Assembly (NCBI GenBank): GCA_032622095.1
Contig: CP136066.1
Span: 105,549,319-105,613,318, forward strand
Direction: 5' to 3'
Length of the DNA: 64,000 nucleotides
DNA from: Siphonodentalium dalli
Lineage: Eukaryota > Mollusca > Scaphopoda > Gadilida > Siphonodentaliidae
Shown one piece after another: positions 1 through 12,800 of the stretch. Numbering within the stretch: position 1 is the stretch's first letter; the number at the start of each line of letters is the position of its first letter. The position numbers were made by a program, and so were the translations under genes. The notes beneath the pieces were generated by a model. It was not told the origin of the DNA. It did not search any database and worked only from the letters and a program-made list of their open reading frames with translations.

Positions 1-164
1 TAATCTTTGGTATTGATATTTATAGGTTATATGTCATATTTGGTATAATAGAAATGTTAAAATTTTTAGAATATTACAACATTTTTTGCTGAAAATTTAT
101 CCAATAACATTAACAAGTTCACACACTTGGTTGAAATATAATGTCCTGAAGAAGTATTTAGCCA

Positions 165-612
165 CACTGTTTAAAGGGTCACAAGCGATCAGACGGTCCC
201 ATATCATCAAGTTACAAAGACAACATTTCTTCAAAATATGCTTTAGTTATCAGAATCGATTAATTACAACAAAATAATGTCAACTATGATATAAAATTTC
301 CCAAAAAGTGTTACTTTTCAATGAAATATGGCTGTATTATCACTTGAGTATGATTGTATCACAAAATTTGGCCGTATTACCACTTTTAGAGTTATCCATC
401 TTCATCCGCAATTTTGTCTGAGACTGCCGGTTTGACGACTTTTTTCTGGACCACAAATAAGTACACATCTCGAGAAATAACAAATTTCAAAAATCGATAT
501 CGGATCACTCTTAGCTTTGATGGGTGGGTTCCTCGACTCGAATCATAATATTTTTTACCCCCGAAGCCAAAGAAATAGTAATTTGGAAGTGTTAATTCGG
601 ATTATGCATCTT
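165..612. repeat. Dispersed repeat family K, copy 1
   Basis: This stretch is recognisably similar to 20983-21400 and 35448-35840, all in the same orientation. Shared landmarks are a 'ccatatcatca' block, 'gttatcagaatc', 'ttagagttatccatctt' and 'gggttcctcgactcgaat'. Each copy is about 400-450 bp. No coding potential or clear terminal inverted repeats are visible, so the class is unknown. Confidence 0.7.
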
Positions 613-1256
613 TAAACTTTGAAATAGAAGGAACCATTTCAAAGCTGAAAAGAAGCCCAAAGTAAAATAAAACTGTCATCAAATAAATTAAAGTCAATAA
701 AACCTTTCTTGGGGAGGCAATAATTGCATTGTGCTCTCTGGTGTTATAGCCACTTAATAATGTAATGAACTTTTTATTTCAGCAATAAATCTGCTGAATG
801 CACACAATGAATAAGAGATGTATCAACACAGCCCGGCAAATTTCTGATAAGAGACCTTGAAAGTGAGAACTCCGCCCAGATACAAGAGATTCAAGTACTA
901 AGCATACAGTGCAGCCAGAAATGAGATTATAAATCAAAGAAAACAATAGTGTCTGACTATATCATATTGTGGTAGACTGTTACGATTGCAGGACATTGTC
1001 TTTTCCATCAAATCATTTGTGCACAGAAGTGATCATAGATGATTCTGATATATGTTATAGATCTATCAACATTTAGCAGATGAGAGGATGTCCTGAGAAG
1101 ATGGAATTTGGAAGGAAATTGGAACTTTAAAAAAATCTTCAGCGCCTGCAGATACTATTCGTTGAGTAAATGAATTCAACAAATTTAGTTCGTCAGGAAT
1201 ATATTCCTTCCAGCAAAGCGAGTATGTGAATATTCTGCAGGGCTACTGGACAGTTG
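613..1256. other. Stretch without recognised features
   Basis: A+T-rich sequence without a convincing ORF. It may hold 5' untranslated exons of the ORF at 1543, but I see nothing that proves this. Confidence 0.4.
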
Positions 1257-1575
1257 AACACCGTGTTGAACTGCTGGTAGTTTCAATTGGAAATTGGAAT
1301 CAGAGCCAAGATAATTCGGACATTTTCAGTGGGATATGAAGCTTGAAAATGACTTTGTCTAATACCACGTTGGACTGGTGCTGATAGTTTCAATGACTTT
1401 TGAAAACTGGAATCAGATAATTTTGATATTTTTTGTGGAGATATGAAGCATGAAAATAACTGCCTAATATGTCGTTGAATGGCTGATAGTTTCAATTGGA
1501 AATTTGAAACTGAGCTAAGATAATTCGGACATATTAGATAATATGGATATGGATATGGAGTCTGAAAATGACTTT
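1257..1575 (+). repeat. Degenerate tandem repeat, about 3 units of roughly 110 bp
   Basis: Three imperfect units each contain 'gatagtttcaatt' or a variant, an 'aactggaatcaga'-like segment, a 'gataattcggacat'-like segment and a 'tgaaaatgactttgtc'-like segment (about 1339, 1449 and 1564). The third unit runs into the start of the 1543-2283 ORF, so the first codons of that ORF lie inside the repeat. Confidence 0.7.
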
Positions 1576-2283
1576 GTCCCTCCAATCAACAATGCCTTGC
1601 TGCCAGACATTTATGTTCGGCTGGACGCCAATACAGTTTCACGGACCAAAGTTGCCAATTCGTTGCTAGATGAGAGACTGAAATTACAATCAAGAGTCCT
1701 TACAAAATATAAACTTTCAGCTGAAAGGGAGAATATGAGGGAACGAGAAAAGGTTAGAAAAGAAATGAAAAAGATCAGACAATGCCTTCCAGATTATGAA
1801 TTATTTAGAAAGTCCGAAGATAAAAAGATCAATGAGTGGAGATTATGGAATAACAGTTGTGATGATGACAATAATAATGAGAGAGATCGAGGAAATATGT
1901 CCAATAGATCTATAAGGGATTATCCATCGGAGCGGGATAAATCGTTCTGTGATAGGTTTCAACTACATCATCGACCATCGAAGGCAAAGTTCTATAGATC
2001 ATATGGTGCTAGTAATGTTAGATCGAATGGATCCTTACCGCCTGATATTCGCAATAGAATGACACCACGAACAATAGACAGGAACAGTGTGAACTTTGAA
2101 GATATTCTCAAAGAAATTGCCATAGAACAACGACAACGCGAAATGGAGATAAATGAGGTTAGAATTGAAAATTGTGTGGCTGATAAAGGAACAGCAGAAA
2201 AGGTTGAAACAGAGCTAGATTTGAATGCAGAAGGGAGAAATGGCATTCAACCGGTTAAACGAGAAAGTTCTTTCGTTAATTGA
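1543..2283 (+). CDS. Uncharacterised charged protein, 246 aa, single open frame
   Basis: The longest intact ORF in the window. I do not recognise the family. The N-terminus is Met-Asp rich (MDMDMESEND). Residues about 50-85 form a highly charged, probably helical or coiled-coil segment including ENMREREKVRKEMKKIRQ. An Asp/Asn-rich linker (CDDDNNNERDRGN) follows near residues 105-117. A second helical charged region (FEDILKEIAIEQRQREMEI) lies at about 185-205. No signal peptide or membrane segment is seen. The frame has a stop about 24 bases upstream of the first ATG, so this could be a one-exon gene or a last exon entered by splicing. The start region is repeat-derived. A TTAA-flanked MITE begins 9 bases after the TGA and carries an AATAAA at 2619-2624 that could end the transcript. 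A genuine gene is likely because of length and composition; function is unknown. Confidence 0.6.
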   Translation: MDMDMESENDFVPPINNALLPDIYVRLDANTVSRTKVANSLLDERLKLQSRVLTKYKLSAERENMREREKVRKEMKKIRQCLPDYELFRKSEDKKINEWRLWNNSCDDDNNNERDRGNMSNRSIRDYPSERDKSFCDRFQLHHRPSKAKFYRSYGASNVRSNGSLPPDIRNRMTPRTIDRNSVNFEDILKEIAIEQRQREMEINEVRIENCVADKGTAEKVETELDLNAEGRNGIQPVKRESSFVN

Positions 2284-2292
2284 GTTTGTTAA

Positions 2293-2756
2293 AGGCCCAC
2301 TTAATTTTCGAGTCACCGATTATGTTTTTATAGTGCCTTGATATACCCTTTTAATAACAATCTATACCATAAAGTATGATTAAATTACTATAATTCATCA
2401 CCATTTGAAACTGTGTCTCACAAGATGCCCACAGAGAAATAGAAAACAGCTGAAATCATAGAAATATTTCCCCCATTGTGGCTCCCAGAATGCAACAGAA
2501 TTCAAACTTAAAATGTATTTTCAATGGAAGGGGAATAACTCTATATCTTAAGATATAGAGTTATTCCCCTTCCATTGAAAATAATGAAAATTTACCACAT
2601 ATCACAAGTCGATATCTCAATAAAAACAACATATTCAGTTTATTGTACCGAATAAGTTGATAACACAAAGTTTTTGATCTTCCTCTTTCAAATGGTATAT
2701 AATATGGCATATATTTTATATAAAATTATCTGGGGGTTCGAAAATTAAGTGGGCTT
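2293..2756. mobile_element. TTAA-flanked MITE, family A copy 1 (464 bp)
   Basis: Inverted ends AGGCCCACTTAATTTTCGA and TCGAAAATTAAGTGGGCTT are each flanked by TTAA (2289-2292 and 2757-2760). A TTAA duplication is what piggyBac-type (and Kolobok) transposases leave. The centre (2524-2586) is a near-perfect hairpin with 'ggaaggggaataactctata' in each arm. Other copies lie at 4279, 29898 (split), 51370 and 52911. Non-coding, so it would need an enzyme supplied elsewhere. Confidence 0.88.
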
Positions 2757-2760
2757 TTAA

Positions 2761-3210
2761 GTAAGGTGGTTCAATCTTCATTTGTAATATCAATAAAGAA
2801 GACTGAAGATTTGGATAAATTAAAAATGTTTCATATCTAGCGAAGTGACCGAAAATATTTTCTATCTCATTAAATCTTTTGATGCCAAATGCGCATTATT
2901 GTGATTTCCCGGTCGCTGCCGAACGCGCATTATTGTGAGCAATTCCCAGCTTATTCCAATATCATGGCACTGGAACGTCCTTTTGTGGTGCCGGGTGGCA
3001 TCAAAAGAGTTAACAAGGCGGTGTTATTAACTTTTTAATTAGATATCACACCACCTGTCATCAGTATACTATTCAGCAGTCTTTGAGACGAACCATGGAC
3101 AATTATGATTCAATTCGGAATATCATCATTGTCTTATTGTGCGCCATAAGTAGGTTATAGAATAATGATTATCATTTACACGAAATGTACCACTCATCCA
3201 AAGTTCCAAA
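2761..3210. other. Stretch without recognised gene
   Basis: No coding signal. The 13-mer 'cgcattattgtga' occurs twice (about 2891 and 2925), each near the end of a short direct repeat. Confidence 0.4.
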
Positions 3211-3353
3211 CCTTGAAATAGTGTGTCTGTCATTTGCAGAATGAGGTCCCCAGAGGGTGAATTTAGTGATGCTAGCCTGCTATGCGGGGTAGCATCACTA
3301 AATTCACCCTCTGGGGACCTCATTCTGCAAATGACAGACACACTATTTCAAGG
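3211..3353. mobile_element. Perfect hairpin (foldback) element, family B copy 1
   Basis: Two arms of about 65 bases, from CCTTGAAATAGTG to CACTATTTCAAGG, are complementary around a short loop ('tgctatgcgggg'). As a result both strands show ORFs with the same peptide, which is an artefact of the palindrome. Related copies lie at 53224, 53763 and, as a double hairpin, 56346. Confidence 0.85.
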
Positions 3354-4278
3354 CTTGCACTCATCTACAACTTGCTGGTATATATTTTGTGTATATGATG
3401 TAGGACTGCAACGATTCAGATGATTTTTAGTATGCATAATCTAATCAGTGTTCTCCTCAGCATATTCATTGAGGTAAATTAAAAGACCTAACTAAAATGA
3501 CTAAAATGCATGGCCAGGTATTAGACGTAAACTATAATACCCTAGCTAATACAGTCCCCAGATCTGCCAGATGTGAAGTTTTGAGTGGAAAAGTTTGCAT
3601 CTCTGACAATTGTAACTCTGCATACATGAATTGTTTTTGCATCGCATCACACCCTCCCAATACCATGCATTGCATTGTGAATATGATAAAGCGATGAATC
3701 ATGGCAGCCCTAATATGATGACCATCATTTTTAATATAACCTACAAATGATAACTCTGAATGCTGACTTTGTCATTCTAACTGCTTGTTTCCTGCTGAGA
3801 CAGAATGAATGCAAGATATATTTGTCCTAAATAATTTAATTTAATTCAAACAAACTTTTAACAATAACATCAACAATACTATTAATGATGCAAGATCTTG
3901 AAAGGTATATTTACATACATGTGTTATTTACATAAGGATATCACAGACATAGCTTGTATGAACGTTTATAGCACAGACTATAAGAGGTATAAATATAAAA
4001 ATATGTAATGCAATAACAACATAATGGATCGAGGTTTAGATTGAAAAACTCGTCAGGCATAACAGACTATAATTTTCTGTTCCCAAGGTGTTAAAATATT
4101 ATCAAGCAATCAGACAGCTATGTTCTATTTTCAAACATTGTCAATGTCATTGTCAATGAGACAGACATGAAAGTGCCATACTAAAGTCAGCATCAATTTA
4201 GGCTGCTACTCATGTGTAACAATTTATACCCTGTGTTGTGTGTCCACAGTCCACAGACTCTAGTTGTTCTACAATTAA
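3354..4278. other. Stretch without recognised gene
   Basis: A+T-rich sequence between family B copy 1 and family A copy 2. Short ORFs only, none supported. Confidence 0.4.
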
Positions 4279-4731
4279 AAACTCACTTAATTTTCGAACC
4301 CCCAGATCTCATATATAAAATATATGCCATATTATATACCGTTTGAAAGAGGAAGCTCCAAAATATTGTGTTATTAACTTATTTGGTTTAATAAACTGTG
4401 ATCTGTTGTTTTTGTCATCTAGATTGTAGTAAAGTGTATTATTTTCAATGGAGGGGGAATAACTCTATCTTAAAGATAGAGTTATTCCCCTTCCATTGAA
4501 AATTCATCTTTAGTTTGAATTCTTTTGCATTCTGGGAGCCAAAACGGGAGTAATCATTCTATGATTTCAGCTGTTTTCTATTTCTCTATGGGCATTTTCT
4601 GAGACACAGATGTTTCAAATGGTGATGAATTGTAGTATTTTAATCATATATTATGGCATAGATTGTTATTAAAACCATATATCAAGTCACTATAAAAAAA
4701 TTAATCGGCGACTCGAAAATTAAGTGGGCCT
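4279..4731. mobile_element. TTAA-flanked MITE, family A copy 2 (453 bp, inverted)
   Basis: Same element as 2293-2756 in the opposite orientation, flanked by TTAA at 4275-4278 and 4732-4735. The central hairpin with 'gataactctat'-type arms lies near 4444-4502. Confidence 0.87.
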
Positions 4732-5103
4732 TTAACCACGATCTCCCACCACACGATGAGGAATAGTATAGTCTGACATATCTTGAAGGCCAAAGTTAGA
4801 AGTTTTCAATGTAAACCTCCCTATTTTATAAAACATTTGATATAAATAACTTACAGCAAGAAGAAATGAGAAGTCTTCTACTGTATAAACGTCAAGATAT
4901 TTAATTGTTTCAGTTTGCAACATATTTAAGTTTGGCAACTGGTTTTGATGTAATGCAATGATGTTGATGGGTCCTGGTATTCAGCTATGATATTGATAGG
5001 ACAAATTGATGCTGTTTAGAACAAGTGCTATCATTTTTCACAAATCATCATATTCAGTCATTAGCATCTTCTATGAGAAACCATTATCTCTATGGAACAT
5101 TTA
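4732..5103. other. Short stretch, possible minus-strand coding remnant
   Basis: The minus strand carries an open reading of about 40 codons (about 4858-4985) whose residues INIIALHQNQLPNL look faintly like a leucine-rich repeat. It ends at a GTAAGT donor-like site. No acceptor of quality and no partner exon were found, so I do not call a gene. Confidence 0.2.
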
Positions 5104-5230
5104 GGAGATAAACGTACCATGTTTCGTTGTACATTCTGGGATTCGAGCATGAAAACGAGCCGGCGAGTTCACAAACTGTTTTCATGCTCGAATCCCAGAA
5201 TTTACAACGAAACAGGGATTGTTTATCTCC
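5104..5230. repeat. Hairpin element of about 127 bp
   Basis: Arms 'ggagataaac...ttcgttgta' and 'tacaacgaa...gtttatctcc' pair around a centre near 5160, including a long perfect stem 'ttctgggattcgagcatgaa' against its complement. Looks like a MITE remnant; no second copy is seen in the window. Confidence 0.75.
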
Positions 5231-5417
5231 ATTGTAATTCAATCTAGCAAGGAATTTGCAAAAAAACTGTATAAAAAGTATCATTTAGTCATTTTCATGA
5301 TACGAATCGAGACTTTCATTTTGCTGTTGTCACCGTGCATAAATCGTTGGGTTTGTTCATTGCGTTACTCGGAACACTGCTCCATAACAATTTCCTGTGG
5401 GGCAGGTTGGCTCGTTT

Positions 5418-5605
5418 TGCTACTCCGTTCTGCGCCGATGAAATTTTACCGTGCTACATTTGGATTTGATGCATTGCTGAAGCGGCCGATGAACGGTATC
5501 TATAAGCAACAATGCGCGGGTGTGCTTGTTTCGCTACTCCGTTCTGCGCCGATGAAATTTTACCGTGCTACATTCAGATTTGATGCACGCTGAAGCGGCC
5601 GATGT
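5418..5605 (+). repeat. Two-unit direct repeat, period about 113 bp
   Basis: The segment from 'gctactccgttctgcgccga' through 'gattgatgca' to 'gctgaagcggccgatg' occurs at 5418-5490 and again at 5532-5604. It is more G+C-rich than its surroundings. The repeated peptide in the overlapping ORF (SAPMKFYRATF) comes from this duplication. Confidence 0.75.
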
Positions 5606-6771
5606 CGGTGAATTGAAAACTAAAGTTAGCCGCTCTCGGCCAATCAGAATGCTTGTTTTTAGTGACAAATACTCAATTGAATTACAATCAACAATGTTCA
5701 ATGTGACAGATATTTTTAAATACTTTGACAATGGTTATGTTGATTACTAGTACTGCAAGTTGCCAGGAAGATAAATCATGATTGGATCGATTTACAATAA
5801 TACATGGACCCATAGTTAAACGGACATGTCTCTTTCAAACCCCAGAATTATGGATATATATTTTGGTAAGAGGTACCATATCTCAAAATTACCTATGTGG
5901 AAGATTTCCAAACAAATATGTTGATAAAGTGCTGAAAATACATATTTTGTTTCTTGTAATTTTCGATAAATTTGAGATTGTTTCATTTGTGCCGGTTCAA
6001 ATTTTTTTAATCAGTGGTCTCATAAAAATTGCACCTGCAGACCATGAGAAGAAAATCTAGATTCTTCGCTCTGATAGGTTTCTAGTACTACATAATTTGG
6101 ATGATTAAACAAAGAGAAAGCAATTTGTTAAGTTTTAATTAGTTTCATGTCGAGATAGTGCAAAATCCTCTACTGGAAGTCGAGCCTTATTCCAATTCCA
6201 GAATTGCAATGAATACAAATGTCACAATATTTGTTCGGGGCCCGAACATTATGAAGTCGTATTTTTATGTCTTCAATGCATCTTTCAGGGACATATAATT
6301 CTCATTGAAAGGTAGTTCAGGTATTTATTGACCTATTTCGATACCGGGAAAAATTCAAATTATGAGGTGTATTTTGGAGCACAAACGGCCATGTGGCTTT
6401 TAAACTATAACCAGATTTCTATATACCGGTATATAAATGTATCCAGTGGATATCGTCTTCAATTATTCAGATTTACCTTTAAAATAAAAAAAAATTGAAA
6501 AATAAAAACATTACTTTTTCTCAGCATCACTTTGCCCACCGGCATCATAGCTAAACAACAGGACTCACCAACATCAAAGAATTGGAGCAGGACCACTTAC
6601 CAGACTTGACCTGGAAATACCCACCATGCAGCTGAAAAGAAATATTACTAGTATATATCTGAATGGATGATAAAACAATGTTCATCAATTTTACCAATGC
6701 CAATACCATGTTTTACACTGTTTCTCGAATTGATTTGGTTGCCGAACACCTCCTAAATCTACCTTGACCAA
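5606..6771. other. Stretch without a supported gene
   Basis: Contains a 92-codon ORF at 5782-6060 (+) with hydrophobic residues but no recognisable domain. The minus strand carries a mini-exon-like segment 6601-6631 between a good acceptor (TTTCTTTTCAG) and a GTAAGT donor. It could be an alternative downstream exon of the gene starting at 27521, but this is not proved. Confidence 0.3.
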
Positions 6772-6807
6772 TCAGAAGTATTTCACTTTCTTCACATGTC
6801 TTGTACT
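6772..6807 (-). CDS. Candidate terminal exon of the TP-rich gene
   Basis: After a strong acceptor (CTTCTATTTTTCAG) the phase-0 frame reads STRHVKKVKYF and then TGA, extending the basic tail. A minus-strand AATAAA lies downstream at 6323-6328. Against it: a donor-like GTAGAT follows after 45 nt, and an alternative exon at 6601-6631 exists. The junction is unproved. Confidence 0.3.
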   Translation of the reverse strand, partial: STRHVKKVKYF

Positions 6808-9800
6808 CTGAAAAATAGAAGAAAACACTACATCTAACATTTGAAGGTATTCAACTTTAGAAAATACCATCCGGGTATCAAAATTATTTGTCAATGAATA
6901 ACGTACATGTATTGTATCTACAATTTCAGTTGTGCCAAAAAAATTCAATACCTCTTTCCAATTTGCCTACCTGCAGGGAAATTAGGTGCCGACCTGCATT
7001 TTAGCATACTACGAGCATTCGGCAAATTTAAACACAATATACAGCTCAGTGCATACTGCAAATTTCAGAATAACTTCTTTACTTTGATGATAAGTGAAAA
7101 TATTTTTGTTTTCTTGAAGCAGGGAATTTTCACATATATATATAAGGCTCGAAACTGGCTGTTTTAAGAATGAGAAACTCCATGAATGTATTTGCATCAT
7201 ATGCAACTTGAATGTGGTTGAAGATGAAACTCACTTTCTCTTCCGTTGCCCTCATTATCATGACCTCAGGGTATTACTATTATAATCTCTACCCAAAATT
7301 ATCTCTGAAATGGTATCGGAAGGAAAATTTTAGGTAACCTGCGGACAGTGTTCATGCTGGGCCGAAAATTCTTTTGGCCAATATTTTGGTGAATTCAGAT
7401 TTTTTTTTTGGCCAAATGGAATCTTCCTTTTCTGGGCTCACAATTAATTACTATAAATTCTTTTTTAACATCTAATATTCCATATAATTATAATAACATA
7501 AAACCGCTTAACCAATTGAAATAAATGTATGTCATGACACCATGTTTAACGTGTCAATTCATCTTCAAATTTCATCACACATCAAGGTAAGTGTTATGTC
7601 AAGGATTTTGTGCATGTCCATACCTTCAAATACTGTGTCTAGACTTCTTTAATCCCACCATTGTTACTTGACAATATACCACAACCCAGTCTGGAGTAAA
7701 CTACATACCCACATATAAAAAATAGTGGGTCTAACGACCTGTCGTTCAGTTTTCATTTCCCAAACCCGGGATTCCTTATAATTACCGCCAATCAAAACTT
7801 AACTCTAAGAAATGAGTGCCCCAATAAAAAACTAGTAACATGTCATGTGCATGCTCTTGGTGTGGAAATTCTGAAGGTGTGGCTAAAGGTTGTTAAAATA
7901 GTATCCATGACGTCATGTTATACCGGAAGAGAAATTCACAAATCGACAAATAAAGTAGATTGTTGACGAGCGGTCGAAAGTTTAAAATCATGAATCACCG
8001 GAATTTGGATTGCAGGCAACTGTAATTTGGGTACAACTGGTACAATCTTTGGAGCTAATAATACGGCTGTGTAAGGTCGGACGGGTTTCGGTGGCGTTGG
8101 TGGTAGAATTGTGTTGCTCTTCGCTCGTTTTGGCTGCGGTGGTGCTACTGCCGGACACCGGTACTGGGGAACTGATAGATCGTTTTGTTATGTCAAGGTA
8201 CTTTTTTTTTTAGTTCTGTAGTTGTTTTATCAGATAGTCCCGACATTCATGTATTTTTGATTCGTGGCCGTTGATTTGTGTTATTTTTTGACAACATGGG
8301 TGAACAAATCGCCTGGCCAATCTCAAAAATAATTCGTTCTGAGTCCAAGAAATCCACATAAATTGACATTTTTTATAATTTCAAGAAGATCTGTCTTAGT
8401 TATTGTACATTTTATTTTCGATCCCGGAAGCTGTTTCCCTTTATTGTCAGTGAAACAACCGCCGAATGAGAAGTCACAAACCATTGCAACTATTAATTCC
8501 GATTCTTAGAATCGGCTTCACAGGGGTTGAAGCGGCCATGCAGGCACTGGCACGTGACCATGTTTACACCTGTCAATCACAACTAATTTCAGATTTATAT
8601 TTAGCGCGGTGTGACGTAATTTGGTGGAAGCCCGCAACCGTTCAGAAATGAAAAGTTGATGGGAATGCAATAGACTCAGTATCAGTATGAATCTGAGTGT
8701 ATGTTTACATAGACTGAACCCACCCTTCATTTATGACAGAAAATGGATTTGTCAGAGTTAATCCTCATTAATACTGTTTTATTGCATTTGGTGGCCTATT
8801 GATTGTAACTTAGTGCACTGTCTTGAGTGCCTTTTATTACACATTAAGCTGTATCGCCTAATCAATTAGCTGACCAAGTCAATGTTAAAACACTAAATTA
8901 TTTTTCACCCATTTTATCATGCAAACATATCATGAAGAACAATGGTTTTATTTACTGTTTTATGCATGTATGCCAGTTAAAATTCTTAAATATTTTAGCG
9001 CATGATAATACTATAAATTTGATTCTCATGTCGCTCCCGTTACAAAATCAATTTGAATTTGGGTTTTTGAATTAAAGTTCTGTTTCCATTTGTGGTAAAA
9101 AAAACTTTAAATATTTTATGACCATTTTCGACCAAAAAAAAATGGCCAATAGCCAATTTAGCCACCGACAGCGTGAACCCTGTCTACAGAACATAGTATG
9201 AGTTATCAGAACATTTCAGGGGAACATCAGACTACAGGTTACCTAAGCATCAACGAGGGAAATGAACAATTTTGAAATGTGCAGGCCTGTAATTACTAGA
9301 TAAATCTAGTTGAGATGCCAATTTAGAATTAGGTTGGATATGCCTATTGAGTGAACTGAAGAAAGATTGTCAATATAATGACTCCCATTGTTGATGTTAA
9401 ATCAGGATTTTCTTGGCAGGAGAGTCAATTTAGTAAAGAAAAAGTTAATATCCAAGGTTTTATGTATAAATTTATAGATATCTGCTAACCGCATGCTTAT
9501 AGACATATGCAATGAAAATACTAACCTTTCGAGCACCAAGTGTTCTTTTTTTAAACTTTTCTTTCCTTTGTTGCCTTTCCTCCTTCATTTTCTGCTTTCT
9601 CAGTCTGTTTAAGGAATTTTTCTCCTCCTTGGTCATTGGTTTAGCTCTGGCACATTTTCGTTTACACCTGAGTAAATCATCATCTTTGCTTTGTTGCTGT
9701 AGCAGATGAAAATCAACAAATCAAGAACCTTAATCCAGGGTTTCCACTAGGGGTTGGGGAATGGGACCCCCTATAGCCTCAAGGGGGAAATCTCAATCCA

Positions 9801-12800
9801 TCAAACAACTGCGAATATGATATAGTATGAGTAAATCAGTCGATAATTCAAGTCCATAGTTCTGAAGTAGAAAAAGGGTTACTCTTGAGTGCCTAATAAA
9901 AGTACAGGGTGGAATAATAGTACAGGTTGGAAAATGTCGCTAACTGAATAATAGTACAGGGTGGAATAAACGTAGACTGGAAATATTAATTAGTACCATA
10001 CATCCCAACAAAACGCACCATCTGACTGGTTTACTGATGCCATGGGACATAAATGGTTTCGATGGATAGCCAGGTCTGTGAATCTACTAGTACAATGTGC
10101 TGATCACTGTCAACAATCAAGAGTTCATTTATCTATGAATAACACAATTTAAGATTGGTGAATTATTTATTTTGGTTAATTTAATAAACGTACAGGACCA
10201 TATAACGATCGTACAGGTGGGAATTTTACCTTGATTTTAATAATCGTACATGTATGTTTATTAGGCACTCAAGAGTAAGTAATCTAAGGGTGTTGTCATT
10301 TGGCACTGTATAATGTTGAGTGTCGGTACCGTAAATGATGTTACGAAAATGTTCTGTTAAATCCGTGGGTAAAATAAGTCGAATGAGAATTTTCCAAACT
10401 GCCACAAATAAAAGTAGAGGAAACTCTTGTAATTTATTTCTAATATGGCAGACTTCACTACATTCATGAAAACATTTCCCAAAAACATGGTTCACTGGTG
10501 GTCAGAGTTAGCTAATAAATTAAATTATCTTCGTTTATCATTTGATCCTGATTGGCTGTATTGTGTAGGAGATACACATGTGACATTGGCTTTAATCTGT
10601 GGATCAGGTATGGGAATATGTCAGAGGGGAAATTTTGGAATGGGGAAAGGAACCCTAAAAGGGACCCGCTGCCCCTCTAGCAGAAACCCGGCTTAATCGG
10701 TATGACATGAGAACTCCAGATTCTTACTTTCATGGGTGTGGAGAAAGATTTTTCATTAATATCAAGCGATAACTAAAGCTCTTGTGCACACATTTTAGGG
10801 TTACCCAACAAACCGGCCAAATAAAGCTTCAACACCCTAAAATATCTTCGGTCTGTCTCAATAGAACCATACACATATGGATATCATTGGAACCGGCTCC
10901 TTGACCACATTGTGATAGTTACAGTTATGCCCTGTGCCAATGCATTCTCTTATATATGCGAGTCGACCATAGGTCGCATCGCATATATAAGAGAATGCAT
11001 TGGCCTAAAAAAAATCTTTTTTTAACACTTTTTACCATTTTTTATTACATTCTTTAACAATTTTATAATTTTTAATGTGTTAAGCCAATGCATTCTCTTA
11101 TATATGCGAGGCGACCTATGGTCGACTCGCATATATAAGAGAATGCATTGGCACAGGGCCCTTCTGTTGGGTAAAGGGTTAATCTTACTTTCATGTTTAA
11201 AAAGTTCATGAGCATGAAAATGGACTGGCAGTATACCTGGTACCCCATTGCTTGTCCAATCGTTGACTGAACACGGCGTACCGACACTGAGCTCCCTCTT
11301 TATCATATAACCCAGTCTTTTTTATAAGGGGAACACTTGGTTACCGGGAAGATAGTGTCAGTACATTATTAGAAGATGAACCCTTTAATACCCCTTTGTC
11401 ATTTGCGTAAACAGGGTCAAAGGCAGTAGTCTTTTTTATAATCATTCCGTCATGAAATTATTGCAATAACATATGTTCAACTGTTTATCATAATTGGCTT
11501 GGTGTCGACGATCCATTTTGCCTCAAAATATTAGAAATAATCGTGATGAGACTTAATAATCGTGATTACCCGCAAATTTTACCAGAAATTAATAAGTGTG
11601 ACATAATTATTTTTTTAAATCTATATATAGACTTTGTGCTTAATTAATTTCATTATTGATAATTCACCTTTCCGCCAGCGGCCGATAACCTCGCCCACGG
11701 CTAATTATTTCATAGAGCTAGCTGCGGTAAGACAAACAAATGGTAAATATGAGTGAAACTGTGAGCCGCTTATAGGGGCTCTGTTGGATTTGCCGGATTA
11801 TTTCGATAAATTCTTTTTCAATTCGGTGGAACATCTTTAAAATCCCGTCAGTAAAGTTTCAGATAATATAGCGAAGGTTTTGATCACAACATGTCAATAA
11901 ATAAATTGGAACATAAACTGTTTGTTGCTGCGAAATGTCCCCGAAGCCAGAGGGAAAATGAAAGTTCACACCAGGTCGATTTCGAGGTTGATTCATCAAC
12001 TATTTTCGATGGCCACTTCTCTTGTCAAGCTCGTTAAGTGCAATAATAATCATATATCTATACTAATGCTGCGTTAGTTTGTAAATATACTGCTGGACTG
12101 TGTGTAAACCACAGCATATTTGCCGAAACTACGAACAGTTTGTGGATATACATATTATATATGTATATCCGATCCGTAAATTTCTCTGATTATTATTAAC
12201 GAGTGATATTGGTGTTTATCTCAATTTAAACGTCATGCCCACGACGATTAGAATGTTTGTATCGCAACCCCCCCCCCCATCCGGAGATTATGCGTGACGT
12301 CAAGTCTGCTCGTGGCATTTCCCTAATTCTAAAGTATTAAAATAGTGTGTTCATAACAGGATTTTGGAGTTAAAATGACGATTTAAACTTAAGAACATTT
12401 ATTATCACCACTTTCTTTGTGCTTGTCAACACAAATTAGCATCTTGTCTGGTTGGGTCACATAATCGCAGTTTGAATCTGCCCCTAAACGGGCTTAATTT
12501 ACTGTTCTGTAACCACCATTCGAAATGATACAAATTCGTGTTGATATATACTGAGTCTGTTTTTATTTATTTGTATTTATAAAACTTAATTACGTCATGC
12601 ATTATCGTCAGCATATGTATGTATTCAGTAAAATACTATAATACATTATTTTATGAATAAAAACAAGAACAGTTTGAAACACTTTTAAACTGAAGTAAAC
12701 CCCAGCGTTCAAGCTTGTCATCCAATGCTTCCCCAGGCACGTGCAGTGGTCGATGTTCACATGCGGTATGTTCCACGTGACTGGCGATCACCAATTAATG

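Noticed and set aside
3126-3423. Overlapping ORFs on both strands encoding the same peptide start (MSVICRMRSPEGEFSDA)
   Set aside because: Produced by the perfect palindrome of family B; not coding.
4735-4985. Minus-strand leucine-rich-like peptide fragment
   Set aside because: No convincing acceptor, no partner exon; it runs into a MITE.
7220-7310. Minus-strand exon between an acceptor (CATTTCAG) and a GTGAGT donor
   Set aside because: Stops in all three frames; likely part of a repeat.
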